Shown in pieces: positions 45,190 through 53,424 of a stretch of 64,000 bases of DNA; the first letter of the stretch is position 1, and every line of letters starts with the position of its first letter. The DNA lies in assembly GCF_025548555.1 (NCBI RefSeq), contig NZ_JAJLPA010000014.1:24855-88854 (forward strand), written 5' to 3'. The DNA is from Sphingomonas sp. A2-49. Lineage in GTDB: Bacteria > Pseudomonadota > Alphaproteobacteria > Sphingomonadales > Sphingomonadaceae. The notes under the pieces are model-generated. The model was not told the origin of the DNA and searched no databases. It saw nothing but the letters and a program-made list of their open reading frames with translations. Position numbers and translations under genes: made by a program.

Positions 45190-47983
45190 CGCCGACGACG
45201 CTCTCGCACCGGTCGCACAGCGCGCCGTCCGCGGTCACTTCGGGCAGGTGCCGCCAGCACCGGCCACACTTCAGATATTCGGTCCGCGTCACGCCGACGT
45301 CCTCGCCCCGGTGCACGCGCGCGACGATGAACGTCTCGGCCAGCGCCTCCGCAGACAGTGGCAGCTCGGGCACCGTCACCTCGGCCTCAAGGCTCGATCG
45401 TACCGTCTTTTCGCGGCGCAACGGCTCGATCGCCTCGGTCACCGTCGCACGCAGGCGGCGGACGTCGGCCCAGTCGGTGCCGAGCGGCACGTCACCCGGC
45501 AGCGCGGGCAGGTCGGGCCATTCGAGGAAATGCACCGATCCGTCGTCGCTCGGGAACCGGGCCTGCCACACCTCCTCGGCGGTGAAGCACAGGATCGGGG
45601 CGGCATAGCGCACCAGCGCGTGGAACAGCACGTCGAGCACCGTCCGGTACGCCCGCCGCGTCGGATCGGTCGCCGCGTCGCAATAGAGCGAATCCTTGCG
45701 GATATCGAAGAAGAAGGCGGACAGGTCCTCGTTGGCGAAGTCGGTCAGGCGCCGCAGGTAGCGGTTGAGTTCATACGCCTCCGCCGCCTCGCGCAGGTCC
45801 ATGTCGAGCTGGCCGAGCAGCGTCAGCACGTAGCGTTCCAGCTCGGGCATCGCCTCCACCGCGACGCGTTCCGCCTCGTCGAAGCTGTCGAGCGCACCGA
45901 GCAGGTAGCGGAAGGTGTTGCGCAGCTTGCGATAGCCGTCGGAGGCGGTGCCCAGCACCTCCTTGCCGATCCGCACGTCGTCGAAATAGTCGGTCGAGGC
46001 GACCCACATGCGCAGGATGTCGGCGCCGCTTTCGCCGATCACCTTCAACGGATCGACGACGTTGCCCAGGCTCTTGGACATCTTGCGCCCCTGCCCGTCG
46101 AGCGCGAAGCCGTGCGTCAGCACCGCGTCATAGGGCGCGCGACCGCGCGTGCCGCAGCTTTCGAGCAGCGACGACTGGAACCAGCCGCGATGCTGGTCGC
46201 TGCCCTCGAGGTACAGGTTGGCGCGTACGTCCGCGCCGTAGCGCGCCTCGACGGTGAAGACATGCGTCGATCCGCTGTCGAACCACACGTCGAGGATGTC
46301 GTTCTGCGGCTCATAGTCCGCCAGATCGTGCTCCGCGCCGAGCAGCGCCTGATGATCCGCGGTGAACCACGCGTCGGCGCCGCTGGTGCGGAAGGCCTCG
46401 ACGATGCGGGCGTTGACCGCCGGATCGTTGAGATACTCGCCGCTCGCGCGGTCGACGTACAGCGCGATCGGCACGCCCCAGGCGCGCTGGCGGCTGATGA
46501 CCCAGTCGGGCCGCCCCTCCACCATCGAACGGATGCGGTTCTGCGACCGCGCCGGCACCCAGCGGGTGTGCTCGATCGCGTCGAGCGCGGTCTCGCGCAG
46601 TGTCGCGCCGTTGCTCGCGGCCCCTTCGCCGTCGTTGAGGATCGGCCGGTCCATCGGGATGAACCATTGCGGCGTGGCGCGGAAGATCACCTTCGCCTTC
46701 GACCGCCACGAATGCGGATAGCTGTGCGCGAAATCGTCGCTCGCCGACAGCAGCGCCCCCGCCGCGCGCAGGTCGGTACAGATCGGGCCGTCGCTCGCGA
46801 CGAACTTCTTGTTGATGACGCTGCCCTGCCCGCCGAGCCAGCCCCAGTCGGCGCGGTACATGCCCGCGCCGTCGACCGCGAACACCGGCTCCAGCCCGTG
46901 CGCCTTGCACAACAGGAAATCGTCCTCGCCATGGTCGGGCGCCATGTGGACGAGGCCCGTACCGGCATCGCGCGTCACGAACTCGCCCGGCAGGAACGGC
47001 CTCGGCCGCGCGAAGAAGCCGCCGAGCGCGTGCATCGGGTGCAGCGCGGTCGCGCCCTCCAGCGCCGCGCCCTTCACCAGCGCGACGAACTCCTCCATCT
47101 TCAGCCCGGTGCGCTTCGAGAACGCCCCCATCAGGTTTTCCTCGACGAGGAACCGCCGGCCGCCACAGGCGAACAGCACGTAGTCGAGCGCCGGATTGTA
47201 GGCGAGCGCCTGGTTGACGGGGATCGTCCACGGCGTCGTGGTCCAGATCACCGCGGTGGCGCCGACCAGGATCTCCGCCTCGGGCGCCGACGCGATCTCG
47301 AACCCGACGTCGATCTGGGTCGAGACGATATCCTCATATTCGACCTCGGCCTCGGCCAGCGCGGTCTTTTCGATTGGCGACCACATCACCGGCTTGGCGC
47401 CGCGATACAGCTGGCCGCTCTCGGCGAACTTGAGCAATTCGCCGACGATCGCCGCCTCGGCATCGAAGTTCATGGTCAGATAGGGATCGGCCCAGTCGCC
47501 CATCACGCCCAGCCGCGCGAACTGGTCGCGCTGCACGCCCACCCAGCGGTCGGCATAGGCGCGGCATTCGGCGCGGAACTGCGCGACCGGCACCTCGTCC
47601 TTGTTCTGCTTCTTCGCCCGGTACGCCTCCTCGACCTTCCACTCGATCGGCAGGCCGTGGCAGTCCCAGCCGGGCACGTAGGGCGCGTCCTTGCCCATCA
47701 GCGACTGGCTGCGGACGATGATGTCCTTCAGCACCTTGTTCATCGCATGGCCCATGTGGATGTCGCCGTTGGCGTAGGGCGGGCCGTCGTGCAGGATGAA
47801 CCGCTCGCGCCCGGCGCGCTGCTCGCGCAGCCGGTCGTAGACGCCGATCCGCGCCCAGCGCTCCAGGATCGCCGGCTCCTTCGCGGCGAGCCCCGCCTTC
47901 ATCGGAAAGTCGGTCTTCGGCAGGAAGACGGTGTCGCGCCAGTCTTTCGGCGCGGCGGGGGCGGTATCGGGGGCGTCGCTCAT
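45182..47983 (-). CDS. ileS: Isoleucyl-tRNA synthetase
   Basis: 933 residues, class Ia synthetase. HMGH (residues 76-79) and KMSKS (around 633-637) signatures. C-terminal zinc ribbon: KCGRCWRHLPEV...LCDRCESVV. Editing domain (CP1) in the middle with the GTGLVHMAPDHGEDD motif. ATG at 47983 chosen to match the usual N-terminus; a longer frame to 48022 would add 13 residues. Follows ribF by 39 bases. Confidence 0.98.
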   Translation of the reverse strand: MSDAPDTAPAAPKDWRDTVFLPKTDFPMKAGLAAKEPAILERWARIGVYDRLREQRAGRERFILHDGPPYANGDIHMGHAMNKVLKDIIVRSQSLMGKDAPYVPGWDCHGLPIEWKVEEAYRAKKQNKDEVPVAQFRAECRAYADRWVGVQRDQFARLGVMGDWADPYLTMNFDAEAAIVGELLKFAESGQLYRGAKPVMWSPIEKTALAEAEVEYEDIVSTQIDVGFEIASAPEAEILVGATAVIWTTTPWTIPVNQALAYNPALDYVLFACGGRRFLVEENLMGAFSKRTGLKMEEFVALVKGAALEGATALHPMHALGGFFARPRPFLPGEFVTRDAGTGLVHMAPDHGEDDFLLCKAHGLEPVFAVDGAGMYRADWGWLGGQGSVINKKFVASDGPICTDLRAAGALLSASDDFAHSYPHSWRSKAKVIFRATPQWFIPMDRPILNDGEGAASNGATLRETALDAIEHTRWVPARSQNRIRSMVEGRPDWVISRQRAWGVPIALYVDRASGEYLNDPAVNARIVEAFRTSGADAWFTADHQALLGAEHDLADYEPQNDILDVWFDSGSTHVFTVEARYGADVRANLYLEGSDQHRGWFQSSLLESCGTRGRAPYDAVLTHGFALDGQGRKMSKSLGNVVDPLKVIGESGADILRMWVASTDYFDDVRIGKEVLGTASDGYRKLRNTFRYLLGALDSFDEAERVAVEAMPELERYVLTLLGQLDMDLREAAEAYELNRYLRRLTDFANEDLSAFFFDIRKDSLYCDAATDPTRRAYRTVLDVLFHALVRYAAPILCFTAEEVWQARFPSDDGSVHFLEWPDLPALPGDVPLGTDWADVRRLRATVTEAIEPLRREKTVRSSLEAEVTVPELPLSAEALAETFIVARVHRGEDVGVTRTEYLKCGRCWRHLPEVTADGALCDRCESVVGDA

Positions 47984-48022
47984 AGATGGCGCGGCATTAG
48001 CCCAAGGGGGTGTGCGTGTCAC

Positions 48023-48952
48023 TCACCATGCAGCGAGCGCGGCGCGGGCGCGTTCGCAGTCCGCCGCCATCTGCGCCATCAGCGGTTCGAGGCCGTCGAA
48101 CCTCACTTCGGGGCGCAGATAGTCGATCAGCGCCACCTCGATCGGCTGGCCGTACAGGTCGCCCGAGAAGTCGAAGAAATAGGGTTCGAGCAGCTCCTTG
48201 GGCGGATCGAACGTCGGCCGGATCCCCAGGTTCGCCGCCCCCTTCAGCACCCGCCCGTCGGCGAGCCGGCCCAGCACCGCATAGATGCCATAGGCGGGGC
48301 GCAGATATTTGCCCATGTCGACGTTGGCGGTCGGATAGCCGATCGTGCGGCCGACCTTGTCGCCGTGCTGCACCACCCCCTCAATCGCGAACGGGCGGGT
48401 GAGCAGCCGCGCCGCGACCTGCGGTTCGCCGCCACGCAGCGCGTCGCGGATGCGTGTCGACGACACGGTCTCGCCGTCGAGCGTCACCGCGCCGACCGTC
48501 TCGGCGACGAAACCGTGCGCCGCACCGCGCGCGGCGAGCAGCCGCACGTCGCCGCCCTTCGCCCGGCCGAAGGTGAAATCCTCGCCCGTCACCACCCCGG
48601 CGACACGCAGATTCGCGTGCAGCCGCTCGGCGATGAACGTTTCCGCCGACAGCCGCGCCAGCGCGCCATCGAAGTGCAGCACCACCATGGCATCGACCCC
48701 GGCGGCGGCGAACAGCCGCTGGCGCTGGTCGAGCGTCGTCAGCCGGAACGGCGGCGCGTCGGGGCGGAAGTGGCGGACCGGATGCGGATCGAAGGTCGCG
48801 ACCAGCGCCGGCCGCCCCTCGGCGCGCGCGCGCGCGACCGCGCGACCGACCACCGCCTGGTGACCGAGGTGAAAGCCATCGAAATTGCCGACCGCGACGA
48901 TCCCCCCGGCCAGATGCGGCGGAACCACCGAGCCGCCGTCCAGCCGCTCCAT
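48023..48952 (-). CDS. ribF: Bifunctional riboflavin kinase / FAD synthetase
   Basis: 309 residues. N-terminal FAD synthetase domain with GNFDGFHLGH (22-31), then RERLHANLRVAGVV-type strand and VSSTRIRDALRGGE. C-terminal flavokinase domain has GVVQHGDKVGRTIGYPTANV (about 185 onwards). Converts riboflavin to FMN and FAD. ATG at 48952; a TTG at 48988 in the same frame is possible. First gene of the ribF-ileS-lspA-bamF unit. Confidence 0.95.
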   Translation of the reverse strand: MERLDGGSVVPPHLAGGIVAVGNFDGFHLGHQAVVGRAVARARAEGRPALVATFDPHPVRHFRPDAPPFRLTTLDQRQRLFAAAGVDAMVVLHFDGALARLSAETFIAERLHANLRVAGVVTGEDFTFGRAKGGDVRLLAARGAAHGFVAETVGAVTLDGETVSSTRIRDALRGGEPQVAARLLTRPFAIEGVVQHGDKVGRTIGYPTANVDMGKYLRPAYGIYAVLGRLADGRVLKGAANLGIRPTFDPPKELLEPYFFDFSGDLYGQPIEVALIDYLRPEVRFDGLEPLMAQMAADCERARAALAAW

Positions 48953-49045
48953 CCGCCGCGCCTTAGGGGCGGGTGGCGCGAGGGGCAACAGCGGGCGGCA
49001 TGGCGCGGGTCAGCATGCGGAGGATGAGCCGCTCCGCCGCGTATG

Positions 49046-49693
49046 CTAACGTCGAGCCGAACTCGAAGGCAAGGTGGTCACCAGCGTTGCCGTCAGATAG
49101 CGGACCGCAGCCGGCGGCACATCGGCCGACCGGGTTTTCGGCGCGGGCAGGACGAGCGCCTGCCGTACATAGGCGCAGGCGGCGCGGTCGCCGGCACCGC
49201 TGCCGCTCGATTCCAGGATGTCGCAGGCGACGATCCGCCCCGCCGCATCCGACACCAGCCGCGCCCTGACCGGCGTGCGATAGTCCGGCGGCATCCGCGA
49301 AACCCGCATGGGCAGGTCGATCGTCGAACGCGGCTGATGCTCGCTGACGCCCCACGAAACGACCGCCCGCAATTCGCCCGCTATCGCCGCACCGGCGGCG
49401 TCCCGGGCCGGCGCCACGCGCGCCCGCGTCCGATAGAGCGTGCAGCTGCGCGCATCGAGCAGCGGATGGCCGCTCGTTTCCGTCACGTCGCACCCGGTGA
49501 TTGCGCCGTCGGCCGCGACGCGCAGGCGGATCGAGGCAATGCCATATTCTTCCCGCCGCAGTGATTCGACCGGATAGTCGTTGTAATCCAAAATCTTGTC
49601 GGGATTCAGGAGGCGCGGCGGCACGGCACCGGGCACCTCACTGACCGCAGGCGCCACCATCTGCATCATTATGAACGCCAGCATCATCGGCAT
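49046..49693 (-). CDS. Secreted TonB_C-like protein with two similar halves
   Basis: 215 residues with a short hydrophobic N-terminus likely acting as a signal sequence. Two similar halves of TonB C-terminal type: residues 41-118 (ADGAITGCDVTETSGHPLLD, Cys68 and Cys84) and 139-208 (AAGRIVACDILESSGSGAGD, Cys157 and Cys173). The matching CD-v/i-ESSG..aC pattern suggests a disulfide in each half. No transmembrane anchor of TonB kind. ATG at 49693 with AAGGGG upstream. Energy transduction is not implied. Confidence 0.75.
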   Translation of the reverse strand: MPMMLAFIMMQMVAPAVSEVPGAVPPRLLNPDKILDYNDYPVESLRREEYGIASIRLRVAADGAITGCDVTETSGHPLLDARSCTLYRTRARVAPARDAAGAAIAGELRAVVSWGVSEHQPRSTIDLPMRVSRMPPDYRTPVRARLVSDAAGRIVACDILESSGSGAGDRAACAYVRQALVLPAPKTRSADVPPAAVRYLTATLVTTLPSSSARR

Positions 49694-49756
49694 CGTCCCC
49701 TTCCCCGGCACCGCGCGCCGACCGGGTCGGACGCTGAACCATGACTCCGGGAAACG

Positions 49757-50224
49757 CTAGCCGCGCACCAACGTCACGAAGCTGTAGGCGGGACGCCCCC
49801 CTTCGGCGGTGAAAGCCTCGCGCGCGATCTCGCGCCAGCCGGTGAACGGCGGCACCCGAGCATCGCCCGCGAAGATGCCGTGCACCTCGGTCAGCTCGAT
49901 CCGGTCGGCACGGGCCAGGAACAGCGCGAACACCTCCGCGCCGCCGATCACAGCGACCTCGTCGCCGGCCAGCGCCAGCGCCGCCTCGGTCGAGTGCGCC
50001 ACCTCCGCCCCCGCGGCCGACCAGTGCGGATCGCGCGTCAGCACGATGTGCCGCCGCCCCGGCAGCGGTGCCGGAAACCCCTCGAACGTCTTGCGCCCCA
50101 TCACCATCGGCCGGCCCATCGTCTGCGCCTTGAACCGCCTGAGGTCGGCGGGCAGCCGCCATGGCAGCTGCCCGTCGCACCCGATCACGCCATCGTCGGC
50201 GCGCGCCAGATGAAAGCTTATCAC
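49757..50224 (-). CDS. folA: Dihydrofolate reductase
   Basis: 155 residues. Reduces dihydrofolate to tetrahydrofolate. [40 protein letters not shown] and GRKTFEGFP are the classic DHFR N-terminal motifs. GTG start at 50224 overlaps the thyA stop by GTGA. Pairing with thyA is standard: ThyA consumes methylene-tetrahydrofolate and FolA regenerates the reduced cofactor. Confidence 0.96.
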   Translation of the reverse strand: MISFHLARADDGVIGCDGQLPWRLPADLRRFKAQTMGRPMVMGRKTFEGFPAPLPGRRHIVLTRDPHWSAAGAEVAHSTEAALALAGDEVAVIGGAEVFALFLARADRIELTEVHGIFAGDARVPPFTGWREIAREAFTAEGGRPAYSFVTLVRG

Positions 50225-51015
50225 ACCGCCACCGGCGCCTTGATATGCGGCTGCGCCACATAGTCATGGAGGACGAAATCCTCGTACGCATAGGCGTCGA
50301 TCGCCGGCGGCGTGCGCACGATCTCCAGCCGCGGCAGCGGGCCGGGATCGCGCTTCAGCTGCAACCGCGCCTGGTCGAGGTGATTCGCATAGAGGTGGCA
50401 ATCGCCGCCGGTCCAGACGAACTCGCCGACCGCCAGCCCGCATTGCTGCGCCAGCATGTGCGTCAGCAGGGCATAGCTCGCGAGGTTGAACGGCACGCCC
50501 AGGAACACGTCGGCCGACCGCTGGTAGAGTTGCAGCGACAGCCGCCCGTTCGCGACATGCGTCTGGAACAGGCAGTGGCACGGCGCCAGCGCCATCGCGT
50601 GCAGGTCGCCGGGATTCCACGCCGACACGATCTGGCGACGCGAGGCGGGCTTGGTGCGGATCTGGTCGATCAGCTCGCGGATCTGGTCGATGTGGCGGCC
50701 GTCCGCCGTCTCCCAGTCGCGCCACTGCTTGCCGTACACCGGGCCGAGATCGCCCGAGGCGTCCGCCCATTCGTCCCAGATGCTCACCCGCTGGTCCTGC
50801 AACCAGCGCACGTTGGTGTCGCCGCGCAGGAACCAGAGCAGTTCGATGATGATCGAGCGCAGATGTAGCTTCTTGGTGGTCAGGACCGGAAAGCCCTGCG
50901 CGAGGTCGAAGCGCATCTGCGCGCCGAACACCGACAGCGTGCCGGTGCCGGTGCGGTCCATCTGTTCGGCGCCGCCGGTCAGGATACGGTCCATGAGGTC
51001 GAGATACTGGCGCAT
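50221..51015 (-). CDS. thyA: Thymidylate synthase
   Basis: 264 residues. Methylates dUMP to dTMP. Catalytic Cys146 in [13 protein letters not shown] (same number as in E. coli ThyA) and [23 protein letters not shown] at 51015. Overlaps folA. The motif differs from the common LPPCHLFFQ only by conservative changes. Confidence 0.98.
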   Translation of the reverse strand: MRQYLDLMDRILTGGAEQMDRTGTGTLSVFGAQMRFDLAQGFPVLTTKKLHLRSIIIELLWFLRGDTNVRWLQDQRVSIWDEWADASGDLGPVYGKQWRDWETADGRHIDQIRELIDQIRTKPASRRQIVSAWNPGDLHAMALAPCHCLFQTHVANGRLSLQLYQRSADVFLGVPFNLASYALLTHMLAQQCGLAVGEFVWTGGDCHLYANHLDQARLQLKRDPGPLPRLEIVRTPPAIDAYAYEDFVLHDYVAQPHIKAPVAV

Positions 51016-51115
51016 GCGGGCGGACCTACCCGCTCGTCGGCCGCTCGCCAAGCATGGCGCCGTATTGGAGGCGGTTTCGCGTGCCTGCCGCACCGCCGCA
51101 GGCGACACGCGTGCG

Positions 51116-51505
51116 ATGGACATCGCCTCCGCTCCGCCCCGCGTCGCCGACGCCCGCGCCGCTGCCGCGCTGGTCGCCGACCTCGGCATCGGCCCGCTGG
51201 AACGCGCCGCGGTCCTGTATCTCGATCCGGAATGGAGGTTTCTCGGCCGCGCGGACTTCGCCGGCAGCGCGGACAGCGTCGCGCCGCCGCTGCGCACGGT
51301 CGTCGGCGAGGCGTTGCGACTCGGCGCGTCCGCCCTCGTGCTGGCGCATGGCCATCCGAGCGGCACGATCGCGCCGAGCGCCGCCGACCTTGCCTATACG
51401 CGGTTGTTGGGACGGGTGGCGGCGGCGGTCGACCTGCGGCTGGTCGATCACCTGATCGTCGCGGGCGGGCGGATCGCCAGCCTGCGCGACGACGGCTGGA
51501 TGTAG
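51116..51505 (+). CDS. RadC-type JAB-domain protein (short)
   Basis: 129 residues, only the JAB/MPN domain. Metal motif: [20 protein letters not shown] (His78, His80, Asp91). Lacks the N-terminal helix-hairpin-helix of full RadC. ATG at 51116; upstream in-frame sequence lies within thyA. Divergent from thyA, 100 bases. Function of the RadC group is unresolved; a metal-dependent hydrolase is likely. Confidence 0.88.
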   Translation: MDIASAPPRVADARAAAALVADLGIGPLERAAVLYLDPEWRFLGRADFAGSADSVAPPLRTVVGEALRLGASALVLAHGHPSGTIAPSAADLAYTRLLGRVAAAVDLRLVDHLIVAGGRIASLRDDGWM

Positions 51506-51512
51506 CGGCCGG

Positions 51513-52244
51513 TCAGTCCTTCAGCACGCAGGGCTTGATCGCCGCGGGCTCGGGCCGCGGCCCTTCGGCGCGGAACGTCGCCATATAGCCCCCGGCGGAA
51601 GGCATTTCGGCCGTCGCGACCTGCCGATAGCCCACCGCCTCGAACTCGCAGCGCAGCAGCGCGGGCGGCGTGCCGTGGTTCTGCGTCTGGCGGTTCGCGT
51701 CGACCACCACGACCAGCCCGTCGGGCTTCAGCGACGGGCGCAGGCGCCAAAGGAATTCGTACGGCTGTGCGATCTCGTGATACATGTGCACCATCAGCAC
51801 GCGGTCGAAGCTGGCGTCGGGCAGCTTGGGATCCGCGGGCGCGCCCAGCCGGACCGACACATTCTCCAGATCCTCGCGCGCGACGCGTTCGGCGAGCGTA
51901 TCGCGCACGCCCGCGACGATGTCCTCGGCCAGCACGCGCCCGGTCCGGCCGACGCGGCTCGCCAGCCGGATCGTGTAATAGCCCTCGCCCGCGCCGATGT
52001 CGGCGACGGTCATCCCCTTGGCGATGCCGGCCTTGTCCATCACCTCGGCCGCCTCGTTCAGCCGGTCGCGCGCCTCCTCGTTCGACCAGCGCGACGATAC
52101 GATGTGCGCGACGGGGCGATCGGCGGCGGGGAACGGCGCGGGCTTTTCCTCGCGCTTGATGAGCGGCTTGGACCCGTCGCACGCCGTCGATGCCAGGCAC
52201 AGCCCGGCGATCGCCACGCCGGTCAGGATCCGCGCGAGGCTCAA
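51513..52244 (-). CDS. Class I SAM methyltransferase with lipoprotein signal
   Basis: 243 residues. N-terminal signal ends LCLASTAC (Cys22), a clear lipobox. The SAM-binding motif VADIGAGEGYYTIRL and DRVLMVHMYHEIAQ (motif IV region) follow; YKQVA-like strands complete the Rossmann fold. TTG start at 52244 overlaps the prfB stop as TTGA, which fixes the start. It is not the release-factor methyltransferase PrmC (no NPPY). A lipoprotein methyltransferase is unusual, as SAM is normally absent from the periplasm. Confidence 0.82.
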   Translation of the reverse strand: MSLARILTGVAIAGLCLASTACDGSKPLIKREEKPAPFPAADRPVAHIVSSRWSNEEARDRLNEAAEVMDKAGIAKGMTVADIGAGEGYYTIRLASRVGRTGRVLAEDIVAGVRDTLAERVAREDLENVSVRLGAPADPKLPDASFDRVLMVHMYHEIAQPYEFLWRLRPSLKPDGLVVVVDANRQTQNHGTPPALLRCEFEAVGYRQVATAEMPSAGGYMATFRAEGPRPEPAAIKPCVLKD

Positions 52245-53368
52245 TCGACGTCCTCCACCTCGACCTTTTCGCCGGTCACGCGCTGCGACAGCGCCGCCGC
52301 CATGAAGGGATCGAGGTCGCCGTCGAGCACGTCGCCCGGCGCGGTAGAGGTCGTGCCGGTGCGCAGGTCCTTCACCAGCTGGTACGGCTGGAGGACGTAG
52401 CTGCGGATCTGGTGCCCCCAGCCGATGTCCGTCTTGGTGGCATTCTCCGCATTCGCCGCCTGCTCGCGGATCTGCAACTCGCGCTCGTACAGCCGCGCGC
52501 GCAGCTGGTTGTAGGCTTCCGCCTTGTTCTTGTGCTGCGAGCGCTGGTTCTGGCACTGCACGACGATGCCGGTCGGGATATGCGTGATGCGCACCGCCGA
52601 ATCGGTCGTGTTGATGTGCTGCCCGCCCGCACCGGACGCGCGATAGGTATCGATGCGCAGGTCGCTCTCGTTATATTCGACCTGGATGTCGTCATCGATC
52701 ACCGGATAGACCCAGACGCTCGAAAAGCTGGTGTGGCGCCGCGCCGCGCTGTCGTACGGGCTGATCCGCACCAGCCGGTGCACGCCGCTTTCGGTCTTGG
52801 CATAGCCATAGGCGTTCTCGCCCTTCACCAGCAGCGTCGCCGACTTGATCCCCGCCTGCTCGCCGGCGTGATGGTCGATCAGCTCGACCTTCATGCCGCG
52901 CCGCTCGGCCCAGCGCGTGTACATGCGTTGCAGCATGCCCGCCCAGTCCTGGCTCTCGGTGCCGCCGGCGCCCGAATTGATCTCGATATAGGTGTCGTTG
53001 GCGTCCGCCTCGCCGGCCAGCAGCGCCTGGATCTTGTCGTGGTCGGCGCGCTTCGCCAGCGCGGCGAGCGCCTCGACGCCCTCCAGCTCCATCGCGGTGT
53101 CGCCTTCGGCCTCGGCCATTTCGATCAGCTCGACCGTGTCGTCCATCTCCGACTGGATCGCGCGCGTCGCGGTCACCGCCTCGTCCAGCCGGCGACGCTC
53201 GCGCATCACCTCCTGCGCGGCCTTGGGATCGTTCCACAGCGCCTGGTCCTCGACGCGGGCGTTCAGCTCGTCGAGACGGCGCAGCGCACGGTCCCAGTCG
53301 AGGAACCGGCGCAGCAGCGCCAGCGCCTCTTTGATGCTGTCGACGTGGGATTGCGCTTCGGCGCGCAT
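52241..53368 (-). CDS. prfB: Peptide chain release factor 2
   Basis: 375 residues. Catalytic GGQ in RASGAGGQHINTTDSA. The stop-codon recognition tripeptide reads SPY (GVHRLVRISPYDSAARRH) where E. coli has SPF. Continuous frame from ATG at 53368 with no internal TGA, so no programmed frameshift of the E. coli type. Preceded by PBP1a gene (56-base gap), followed by the methyltransferase (TTGA). Confidence 0.97.
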   Translation of the reverse strand: MRAEAQSHVDSIKEALALLRRFLDWDRALRRLDELNARVEDQALWNDPKAAQEVMRERRRLDEAVTATRAIQSEMDDTVELIEMAEAEGDTAMELEGVEALAALAKRADHDKIQALLAGEADANDTYIEINSGAGGTESQDWAGMLQRMYTRWAERRGMKVELIDHHAGEQAGIKSATLLVKGENAYGYAKTESGVHRLVRISPYDSAARRHTSFSSVWVYPVIDDDIQVEYNESDLRIDTYRASGAGGQHINTTDSAVRITHIPTGIVVQCQNQRSQHKNKAEAYNQLRARLYERELQIREQAANAENATKTDIGWGHQIRSYVLQPYQLVKDLRTGTTSTAPGDVLDGDLDPFMAAALSQRVTGEKVEVEDVD

Positions 53369-53424
53369 GGAAACTCTCCGGTGAAACAGGATGGCGGCTG
53401 CACCCGCCCATATAGGAAGCGGCG

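Noticed and set aside
45035..49027. 1,330-codon plus-strand open frame opposite ileS/ribF
   Set aside because: Its protein is His/Arg/Ala-rich with no known fold and lies wholly antisense to well-recognised genes; a GC-rich shadow.
52241..53368. Programmed frameshift in prfB
   Set aside because: No in-frame TGA near the start and the reading frame is continuous.
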